Origin: Campylobacteraceae bacterium | GTDB lineage: Bacteria > Campylobacterota > Campylobacteria > Campylobacterales > JALSKU01 | Direction of reading: 5' to 3' | Assembly (NCBI GenBank): GCA_015488975.1 | Contig: WFMT01000256.1 | Location: 1 to 8,443, forward strand | DNA: 8,443 bases | Shown here: piece after piece, positions 1-6,900 of the stretch | Layout: every line of letters begins with the position of its first letter | How positions within the stretch are numbered: position 1 is the stretch's first letter | The notes under the pieces: generated by a model | The model's input: the letters and a program-made list of their open reading frames with translations, nothing else | What the model was told of the DNA's origin: nothing | Database searches by the model: none | Made by a program: the position numbers and the translations under genes

Positions 1-48
1 AAAAAACAAATGGATAGATTTGTAAAAGTTTTAAAGGAAGTATTATGA
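1..48 (+). CDS. gcvPA: Glycine dehydrogenase subunit 1, C-terminal end only (partial)
   Basis: Frame 1 is open from the left edge to a TGA at 46-48 and encodes the last 15 residues, KKQMDRFVKVLKEVL. The TGA overlaps the gcvPB start codon as ATGA, the usual sign of translational coupling. GcvPA proteins typically end in a helix of the type 'eeIDrfvevLkev', which this tail resembles. In genomes with a split P-protein, gcvPA normally lies directly upstream of gcvPB. The identification therefore rests on a short tail plus position, and no domain of the protein is visible. An unrelated upstream gene cannot be excluded. Confidence 0.7.
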   Translation, partial: KKQMDRFVKVLKEVL

Positions 49-1484
49 GCATATTTGATAACTCTAAAAAAGGAAGAAAAGGAGTTAAACTTCCAATGAT
101 AGATGTGGATACAAAGATAGAATTTTCAAATAAACTTTTAAGAGAAAACAAAGCTAAACTCCCTGAACTAAGTGAGCTTGATGTTGTTCGACATTTTACA
201 AGACTTTCAAACAAAAACTTTTCCATAGATAAAAACTTTTATCCTTTGGGGTCATGCACCATGAAATACAACCCTAAAATAGAAGAAAAAGTAGCATCGC
301 TTGAAAGCTTTAATGCAGTTCATCCCCATTTGATATTAAATGACTTAAGTGAAGATATACAAGGTTCACTTGAAATCATTTCAAAAAGTGAAGAATTGTT
401 TTGTGAGATGACAGGGATGGATGCTTTTACCCTTACGCCTCAAGCTGGGGCTCACGGAGAGATGACAGGTATCATGCTTATTCACGCTTACCATCAAAAC
501 AAAGGTAATAAAAAAAGATATGTTATAGTCCCTGACTCATCTCATGGCACAAATCCTGCGACTGCATCTATGGTGGGATATGAAGTTATCACTATAAAAA
601 GTGATAAGAGCGGAGATATGAATATAAATGAATTTAAAGAAAAGATGAGTGATGAGGTGGCTGCTGTTATGCTAACTGTACCAAATACTCTGGGTATCTT
701 TAATCCTAAGATTAAAGAGATATGTGACATCGCTCACTCACATGATGCTCTGATGTACTATGATGGAGCTAACTTAAATGCAATACTTGGAGTAGTAAGA
801 CCAGGAGATATAGGTTTTGATGTAACCCATCTAAATCTTCATAAAACATTTGCCACACCTCATGGCGGTGGTGGTCCTGGAAGTGGTCCTGTGGGAGTGA
901 AAGAATTTTTAAAACCGTTTTTACCAAATCTTCAAGTAGAGAAAAAAGATGGTGAGTATGGATTTAAAAAAGTCAGTGAACAGTCTATCGGTAGGATTTC
1001 ACCATTTTTTGGAAATTATATGGTAACTCTTAGAGCTTTGGTTTATATCTTGATTCTTGGAAAAGAGGGACTTTTAAATGTCAGCAAAAAAGCTGTACTA
1101 AATGCTAATTATATAAGAGTAAAATTAAAAGAGTATTATGACATGCCTTATGATATGCCTTGTATGCATGAGTGTGTTTTAAGTGCCGCAAGTCTCTTAA
1201 AAGAGCATAAAGTAAGGGCTTTGGATATAGCTAAATATTTACTGGATTTTGGATTGCATGCACCTACTGTTTATTTTCCGCTTATAGTCAAAGAGGCTAT
1301 TATGATTGAGCCTACTGAGACTGAAAATAAAGAAGATATTGATTATTTTTGTAAAAAAATGATAGATGCAGTAACTTTGGCAAAGCAAAATCCGACAGTT
1401 TTTCATGACTTGCCAAAAACTCTACCGGTTTCAAGACCAGATGAAACAAAAGCAGCAAGGGAGCTTGACATCTGCCAATGTTAA
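45..1484 (+). CDS. gcvPB: Glycine dehydrogenase (aminomethyl-transferring), subunit 2
   Basis: This is the PLP-binding half of the split glycine cleavage P-protein. With GcvPA it decarboxylates glycine and transfers the aminomethyl group to the lipoyl arm of GcvH in the cytoplasm. At 479 residues it is full family length. Visible family blocks are NFYPLGSCTMKYNP (residues 64-77), LTPQAGAHGEMTG (130-142), SSHGTNPA (165-172), the YYDGANLNA stretch (238-246) and LNLHKTFATPHGGGGPGSGP (263-282). Within the last block K267 is the expected Schiff-base lysine for PLP. The C-terminal ACT-like/aminotransferase part, including IEPTETE (421-427), is intact. The start ATG is preceded by AAAGGAAG at 33-40, 4 nt away, and overlaps the stop of the preceding gene. 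The stop overlaps the next gene, so the cluster is one transcription unit. No truncation or missing key residue is seen. Confidence 0.96.
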   Translation: MSIFDNSKKGRKGVKLPMIDVDTKIEFSNKLLRENKAKLPELSELDVVRHFTRLSNKNFSIDKNFYPLGSCTMKYNPKIEEKVASLESFNAVHPHLILNDLSEDIQGSLEIISKSEELFCEMTGMDAFTLTPQAGAHGEMTGIMLIHAYHQNKGNKKRYVIVPDSSHGTNPATASMVGYEVITIKSDKSGDMNINEFKEKMSDEVAAVMLTVPNTLGIFNPKIKEICDIAHSHDALMYYDGANLNAILGVVRPGDIGFDVTHLNLHKTFATPHGGGGPGSGPVGVKEFLKPFLPNLQVEKKDGEYGFKKVSEQSIGRISPFFGNYMVTLRALVYILILGKEGLLNVSKKAVLNANYIRVKLKEYYDMPYDMPCMHECVLSAASLLKEHKVRALDIAKYLLDFGLHAPTVYFPLIVKEAIMIEPTETENKEDIDYFCKKMIDAVTLAKQNPTVFHDLPKTLPVSRPDETKAARELDICQC

Positions 1485-2116
1485 AAAGATGGAAGTTTAT
1501 TATAGACAATAAGCACTTAAGTGCCAGAAAAAATATGCAAAAAGATAAGGAATTGTTTGAATCATTTAAAGATGGCGATACTCCTGTTTTTAGAATATAT
1601 AACTGGCAAAAGTGCTTTACCTATGGAGTTTCCCAAGATATAAAAAAGATCGATTTAGATTATGGAGATGATAATGCTAAAAGGATTACAGGAGGCGGCA
1701 TCCTTTTGCATGGTCATGATATTTCATACTCTATCATAACAGATACTAAAAGTCTAAAGGGAATGAATGTAAAAAAAAGCTATGAGTACTTTTGCGAATT
1801 TATCTTGGAGTTTTATCGTTTTTGGGGTTTAAAACCTGTATTTGCCAAAGATATAGAGAGTATTGAGCTGTCAAAAAATATATTTTGTCAAGTAGGATTT
1901 GAGCCGTATGATATCATTATAAATGGTAAAAAAATAGGTGGAAATGCACAAAAAAGAGGCAAAAACAAACTTCTACAACACGGCTCTATCCCTGTAAATC
2001 ATATATCCCATCCTTTTGGCGGATACTCTTTGGAAGATATTGGAGTGCATTTGAGCGAAGATAAAGTTATAAAAGAATTAAAAAGTAGTTTTAAAAAGAC
2101 TTTTCATTGCTTATAG
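1478..2116 (+). CDS. Lipoate/octanoate protein transferase (BPL/LplA/LipB family)
   Basis: A cytoplasmic 212-residue enzyme of the biotin/lipoate A-B protein ligase fold, expected to attach lipoate or octanoate to a lipoyl domain. The most likely target is GcvH of the adjacent glycine cleavage system. Family marks are SARKNMQKDKEL near the N-terminus (15-26), the KRITGGGILLHGHDISYSI block (68-86) and GKKIGGNAQKRG followed by LQHGSI (150-171), where K152 of the KIxG motif is the expected acyl-contacting lysine. A Cys at 137 (NIFCQVGFEPYDI) sits where LipM-type octanoyltransferases carry their catalytic Cys. The C-terminal accessory domain of E. coli LplA is absent. The sequence therefore fits a LipM-like octanoyltransferase or a domain-lacking ligase, and cannot decide between them. 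The ATG overlaps the gcvPB stop by 7 nt (ATGTTAA). An AAGGGAG at 1457-1463, inside gcvPB, is the likely ribosome binding site, 14 nt upstream, which is rather distant. Confidence 0.85.
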   Translation: MLKRWKFIIDNKHLSARKNMQKDKELFESFKDGDTPVFRIYNWQKCFTYGVSQDIKKIDLDYGDDNAKRITGGGILLHGHDISYSIITDTKSLKGMNVKKSYEYFCEFILEFYRFWGLKPVFAKDIESIELSKNIFCQVGFEPYDIIINGKKIGGNAQKRGKNKLLQHGSIPVNHISHPFGGYSLEDIGVHLSEDKVIKELKSSFKKTFHCL

Positions 2117-2166
2117 TAACCACAAGAGAAATAAGAAATCTTAACTGATTTTATGCACTTTTTTCT

Positions 2167-2185
2167 CAAAAAGTCTTACTTTTTG
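2167..2185 (+). terminator. AT-rich hairpin after the lipoyl-transfer gene, possible weak terminator
   Basis: Arms CAAAAAGT (2167-2174) and ACTTTTTG (2178-2185) pair perfectly over 8 bp around the loop CTT. The run of T lies in the 3' arm itself and the stem is GC-poor, so as an intrinsic terminator it would be weak. It lies 50 nt after the stop at 2116, the place where the glycine cleavage transcript could end. It may also be one part of a larger structured element that continues to 2249. Confidence 0.35.
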
Positions 2186-2220
2186 TAGCTTTAGGGGGTT
2201 GTATGGACTTTAGTTCCTGC

Positions 2221-2249
2221 CACTATAACGAGCTTTGCTTGTTATAGTG
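2221..2249. repeat. Long intergenic palindrome (13-bp stem, 3-nt loop)
   Basis: CACTATAACGAGC (2221-2233) and GCTTGTTATAGTG (2237-2249) are inverted copies around TTT. They give 12 Watson-Crick pairs and one G-T pair as RNA. The hairpin is followed by TATTAAGAATT rather than a T-run, so it is not a standard intrinsic terminator in either direction. It could be a dispersed intergenic repeat, a transcript-stabilising 3' end, or an operator near the psiE promoter. The palindrome itself is directly visible, and its role is not. Confidence 0.7.
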
Positions 2250-2296
2250 TATTAAGAATTAAAAGGGTAGAATTAATTAAAAAATGGATATATCAA

Positions 2297-2668
2297 ATGA
2301 ATAATTATTTTTCGATTAAAAAAATTCAAGTATTTGTAAAGTTATTTATAGCATTGGCGCTATTTATATATATTGAAGATTTAAGTAAGATAAATTCTTT
2401 CACAACGCTTACTGTGGCTATTTTAGAATTAATTATAATTCTTGAGTTGGTTCGTATGTTAGTAGAGTTTGTATTGAGTGACAACAATCAGATCAAATTG
2501 CGTTTTATGATTGATTCGACTATCATATTTTTTATTCGTGATATTATGTTGGTTGCAAATCATAACTTCCAAGTACAAAAAATTGCATCTATGTTGGGTA
2601 TTGTTTTAGCACTATTTATTTTTAGAATTATTTCGATGAAGTATAGTCCTAAAGATATAGAAAAATAG
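2297..2668 (+). CDS. PsiE-family (phosphate-starvation-inducible) inner-membrane protein
   Basis: A 123-residue protein of the PsiE family (E. coli PsiE is of similar size), whose molecular function is unknown; the family name comes from phosphate-starvation induction in E. coli. Four hydrophobic segments are visible at about 11-26, 36-60, 70-86 and 95-113. The characteristic core is present: AILELIIILELVRMLVEFVL (41-60) followed by RFMIDSTIIFFIRDIMLV (69-86), with charged E44, E50, R53, R69, D73 and R81 inside or next to the helices. No signal peptide is separate from helix 1. The start has only a weak GGA at 2286-2288 as ribosome binding site. An ATG at 2284 lies in another frame and stops after six codons. 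Three of its four arginines are CGT, unlike its AGA-rich neighbours. I see no Pho-box-like direct repeats upstream, so phosphate control is not supported by the sequence. Confidence 0.83.
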   Translation: MNNYFSIKKIQVFVKLFIALALFIYIEDLSKINSFTTLTVAILELIIILELVRMLVEFVLSDNNQIKLRFMIDSTIIFFIRDIMLVANHNFQVQKIASMLGIVLALFIFRIISMKYSPKDIEK

Positions 2669-2687
2669 TTAGTCATTGATGTTTTAA

Positions 2688-3767
2688 ATGATTAAAACTA
2701 AAATTGCAATACTTGGAGCTGGAGCAAGCGGACTTTTTCTTGCCAAATATTTTAAAAAAGATTTTTTACTTGTTGACTCGCATGAAATACCTCAAAAGAT
2801 AAAAATAAGCGGTGGAGGTAAATGTAACTTTACAAATGAATTTGTAAGTAAAGAAAATTATCTTGGTGATAAAAATCTTATAGAAAAAGTTTTAAAGCAC
2901 TACTCAAACAAAGATGTTTTAAGTTTCTTTAGCGATATCAAATATAAAAAATTAAAAAACAATCAATACTTTGCTTCAAATTCAAGTGAAATAATAAAAA
3001 AATTAAATCAAAAAAAATTGATTGCAAATATCATAAATGTTCAGAAAAAAGATGATTTTATCATTCATACTTCAAAAGGTGATATACAAGCACAAAAAGT
3101 TATAGTCGCAACAGGTGGTGTCAGCTATAAAAAAACAGGTGCAACGGATATAGGATATAACATAGCTAAAAGTTTTGGTCACAGTATTGAAAATATATCA
3201 CCTTCTTTAGTAGGTTTGACTTTGCAAAAAGATCAATTTTGGATGAAAAATTTAAGTGGAGTAAGCACGAAAGCAGTTTGTAGAGTTGGGGATAAAACTT
3301 TCAAAGATTATATACTTTTTTCTCACAAAGGTATAACCGGCCCCGCTATTTTAAATGTTTCTTTGTATTGGAAAAAAGGAAGTGTTGTGATTGATTTTTT
3401 GCCGGATTTTATAATACCAAAATCAAATAAAACCATATCAAATCTTTTACCTTTACCAAAAAGATTTATGACTGAATTTTTAAAAGCACACAATTTTCCT
3501 GATTTAAATATTTTAAAATCAAAAAAAATATTACAATTATTGAGAAATTATGAATTTTCTCCTGCGGGAACTTTTGGGTTTGAAAAAGCTGAAGTTACAA
3601 GAGGAGGGGTTAAAACAAGTGAATTAAATGGATTTGAAAGTAAGATTGTCTCAGGACTCTATTTTATAGGTGAAGTGCTAAATGTTACAGGGGAGCTTGG
3701 CGGATATAATTTTCAATGGTGCTTTAGCAGTGCAAAATATGTAGCTGATGATTTGTTAACAAACTAA
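2688..3767 (+). CDS. HI0933/YhiN/BaiN-family FAD-dependent oxidoreductase
   Basis: A 359-residue cytoplasmic flavoprotein of the HI0933-like family (TIGR00275 type), within the range of the family but on the short side. An N-terminal Rossmann fold binds FAD (ILGAGASG, 8-15). It is followed by the family hallmark KISGGGKCNFTN (39-50), ATGGVSYKKTGATDIGY (141-157), the FSHKGITGPAIL block (211-222) and a conserved C-terminal part: KAEVTRGGVKTSELN (300-314) and GLYFIGEVLNVTGELGGYNFQWCFSSAK (323-350), which should close over FAD. The substrate is unknown: members have been linked to reduction of bile-acid intermediates in gut clostridia, but that role should not be carried over here. The start has no clear Shine-Dalgarno sequence. 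It follows the psiE-like stop by 19 nt, so it may rely on read-through translation. It could be co-transcribed with the PsiE-family gene, with no obvious functional tie. Confidence 0.9.
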   Translation: MIKTKIAILGAGASGLFLAKYFKKDFLLVDSHEIPQKIKISGGGKCNFTNEFVSKENYLGDKNLIEKVLKHYSNKDVLSFFSDIKYKKLKNNQYFASNSSEIIKKLNQKKLIANIINVQKKDDFIIHTSKGDIQAQKVIVATGGVSYKKTGATDIGYNIAKSFGHSIENISPSLVGLTLQKDQFWMKNLSGVSTKAVCRVGDKTFKDYILFSHKGITGPAILNVSLYWKKGSVVIDFLPDFIIPKSNKTISNLLPLPKRFMTEFLKAHNFPDLNILKSKKILQLLRNYEFSPAGTFGFEKAEVTRGGVKTSELNGFESKIVSGLYFIGEVLNVTGELGGYNFQWCFSSAKYVADDLLTN

Positions 3768-3789
3768 CAGATATAAAAAATTCAAATAG

Positions 3790-3826
3790 TTACAATACAG
3801 TAAATGAAAATTGTAATATAATTACA
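3790..3826 (+). promoter_or_regulatory. Putative nifJ promoter -10 box with overlapping inverted repeats
   Basis: TATAAT at 3817-3822 is a perfect -10 hexamer 81-86 nt before the nifJ start. There is no good -35 at the standard distance. The box lies in a perfect 15-bp palindrome, TGTAAT (3812-3817), ATA, ATTACA (3821-3826). A second inverted repeat, TTACAAT (3790-3796) and ATTGTAA (3810-3816), spans 27 bp and shares its right arm with the first. Such symmetry over a -10 box would suit a dimeric repressor. The regulator is unknown, and AT-rich DNA makes chance symmetry more likely. Confidence 0.45.
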
Positions 3827-3889
3827 TAAAAGGAAGTAACCTGGTAAATAAGTTGTCAATTATATATGACTGTAATTTTATTTTTAAAA

Positions 3890-3897
3890 AGAGGTGA
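3890..3897 (+). promoter_or_regulatory. Ribosome binding site that fixes the nifJ start
   Basis: AGAGGTGA lies 5 nt before the ATG at 3903 and closely matches the complement of the 16S rRNA 3' end. A GTG at 3894-3896 is in frame with nifJ and would add three residues (MTK), but it falls inside this Shine-Dalgarno sequence, so it is very unlikely to be the start. Confidence 0.85.
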
Positions 3898-3902
3898 CAA
3901 AG

Positions 3903-6900
3903 ATGAAGAAAACATACATAACAGTAGATGCCAATGAGGCGGTGGCAAGAGTTGCTCACAAAATTAATGAAGTTATAGCGATATATCCTATAACTCCTGC
4001 ATCCCCAATGGGTGAGTTAAGTGATGTTTATAGTTCAAAAGGTGAGAAAAATATCTTTGGACAGGTGCCTGAGGTTTATGAAATGCAAAGCGAAGGAGGT
4101 GCCAGCGGAGCAGTACATGGCTCACTTCAAGCCGGAGCAATTACTACAACTTTTACTGCATCACAAGGTTTACTTTTGATGATCCCCAATATGTATAAAA
4201 TAGCCGGAGAGTTAACTTCAACAGTTTTTCATGTGGCTTCAAGAAGTATTGCAAATCAAGCTTTATCTATCTTTGGAGACCATCAAGATGTCATGGGCAT
4301 AAGACAAACAGGTTTTGTACTTTTGGCATCGGGATGTGGTCAAGAAGCGCATGACTTTGCTCTCATTGCTCAAGCTGCAACGCTTGAAGCGAGAGTTCCT
4401 TTTTTGCATTTTTTTGATGGCTTTAGAACTTCGCATGAAGTAAGCAAGATAGAAGTATTAAGTGAAGATATACTTAAAAAGATGATAAATACAGACCTTG
4501 TAAATGCCCATAGAAAAAGAGCATTGACTCCTGATAATCCATTTATAAGAGGAACAAGCCAAAATCCAGATGTTTACTTTCAAACCAGAGAATCTGTAAA
4601 TAAATATTATCTTGAAGTACCTAAAATTTTGCAAAAGCAGATGGATAAGTTTGCCTCTCTTACAGGAAGAGCGTATCATTTGTTTGATTATGTGGGCGCT
4701 ATTGATGCCACAAAAGTCATTATGCTTATGGGCTCAGGTGCACAGGCGGCTGATGAAACAGCAGAGTATTTGGCAAAGCAAGGAGAAAAAGTAGGTGTGA
4801 TTAAGGTCAGACTCTCACTTCCTTTTGCAGTGGATGCGTTTATAGAGGCTTTACCAAAAACAGTAAAAGCCATAGCGGTTCTTGATAGAACAAAAGAATC
4901 AGGAAGTTTGGGAGAGCCTCTTTATAATGATGTTGTAACCGCTCTTTTTGAAAACAGAGATAATCTTCCTTTTGATATGCCAAAAGTGGCAGGAGGAAGA
5001 TTTGGTCTATCTTCAAAAGAATTTACCCCTAGTATGATAAAAGGCATATATGATGAGCTTGAAAAACAATCACCCAAGAAACACTTCACAGTTGGTATCA
5101 ATGATGATGTTACACACACTTCCATAGAATATGATGAGAATTTCTTTTTAAAAAATGATGATATGTATGAAGCCATGTTTTATGGTTTAGGGTCAGACGG
5201 AACTGTTGGCGCAAATAAAAATACTATTAAAATTATAGGAACCCAAACAGATAATTATGCACAAGGGTATTTTGTATATGATTCTAAAAAATCAGGTTCT
5301 ATGACAGTTTCACATGTAAGAATTTCTCCAAAAGAGATAAAATCAACCTATGCCATAAAAAAAGCAAATTTTTTAGCAGTTCATCAAGCAGTATTTTTAG
5401 AAAAATTTGACATACTGGAACATTTAAGAAAAGATGGGATTTTTTTGCTAAATACTCCATATCCAAAAGAGGAAGTTTGGCAAAAACTTCCTAAAAAAGT
5501 TCAAGAACATATAAAAGAAAACAATATCACATTTTACGCTATTGATGCTTATAGGGTTGCTGAAAAAACTAAGATGGGCAGAAAGATAAATACTATAATG
5601 CAAACATGCTTTTTTGCAATCAGTAAGATTTTACCGGTTGATGAAGCTATAAAAAATATAAAAGAATCAATTAAAAAAACTTACGGTAAAAAAAGTGATT
5701 TGATAGTTTCTATGAATTATGAAGCTGTTGACAATGCTTTGAAAAACCTTTATAAAGTTGATGTTGATTCACAAAAAATAGATAGCAATATCACTATAAA
5801 ACCTATATTAAAAGGTAATATGTCTCACTTTGTAGATGAAGTAACAAAAAAACTAAGTGCATATCAAGGTGATAGTGTTCCTGTGTCAAAACTCCCAGCT
5901 GATGGTACTTGGCCTAGCGGAACAACACAATACGAAAAAAGAAATGTAGGTTTGGAAGTTCCAGTTTGGGATCCAGATACCTGTATTCAGTGCAATGAAT
6001 GTGTTACAGTTTGTCCTCATGCTGTTATAAGAGCAAATGTATTTGACAAATCTTTACTAAAAGATGCTCCTGAAGGATTTTTGCATGCAAAGGCTAAAGG
6101 TAAAGAATTTGGTGAAAATGATGTATATAATATTTCTGTATCAGTTGAAGATTGTACCGGTTGTTCTTTGTGCGTTGAAGTTTGTCCGGCAAAAAATAAA
6201 TCACAAACAAACCTAAAAGCTATCAATATGAACCCGCAACTGCCATTAAGAGATAGTGGTGCAAAAATCTGGGATTTTTTTACATCTTTGCCTACTGTTG
6301 ACAGAGATATTGTAAAACATGAAAGTGCAAAAGAAGCACAATTTTTAGAACCTTTGTTTGAATTTAGCGGTGCATGTCCTGGATGTGGCGAAACTCCATA
6401 TATAAAACTTGCTACTCAGCTTTTTGGCGACAGAATGATAGTTGCAAATGCAACAGGATGTAGCTCTATATATGGTGGCAATCTACCGACAACTCCTTGG
6501 AAGAAAAATAAAAAGGGAAAAGGTCCTGCCTGGTCAAATTCACTTTTTGAAGATAATGGCGAATTTGGTTTGGGATTTAGGCTTGCTATTGATAACCACA
6601 GAGATAGGGCTTTAACTTTATTAAATGAATTAAAAGATGATTTGGATGAAGATTTGATTGAAGAGATTGTTAATGCTGTACAAAAAACTGAACAAGATAT
6701 AAATTTGCAACGAAAAAGAGTTGAGAAGTTAGAAGATATGTTGAAAAAACTCTCAAGTGATGAGGCTAAAGAGCTTTTGGGCGTTAGCGAATATCTTGTG
6801 AAAAAGTCAGTCTGGATAATTGGAGGAGACGGCTGGGCTTATGATATAGGCTATGGTGGTTTAGACCATGTATTGGCAAGTGGAAAAAATGTTAATATTT

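Noticed and set aside
542..730. Reverse-strand ORFs inside gcvPB (also 1312-1509)
   Set aside because: They are shadows of a conserved gene with no family features.
2203..2247. 14-codon ORF (MDFSSCHYNELCLL) after a GGGGG run with good spacing
   Set aside because: Its second half is entirely inside the 13-bp-stem palindrome, so nucleotide structure explains the sequence better than coding. There is no second line of evidence.
2221..2249. Strong palindrome as an intrinsic terminator
   Set aside because: It has no T-run on the 3' side in either direction (TATTAAG on one side, GCAGGAAC on the other when read in reverse).
3855..3870. Second operator candidate with GTCA and TGAC arms upstream of nifJ
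   Set aside because: Only 4-bp outer arms pair, with mismatches inside. This is expected by chance in AT-rich DNA.
3841..3897. Leader peptide starting CTG (after AAGGAAG at 3830-3836) or TTG (3853) and ending TGA inside the nifJ ribosome binding site
   Set aside because: It needs a rare start codon, and the peptide shows no attenuator-like run of one amino acid. An overlap with the ribosome binding site alone is weak evidence.
3894..3902. In-frame GTG start for nifJ adding MTK
   Set aside because: The GTG is part of the Shine-Dalgarno sequence AGAGGTGA, and the ATG at 3903 has ideal 5-nt spacing and gives the usual MKKT-type N-terminus.
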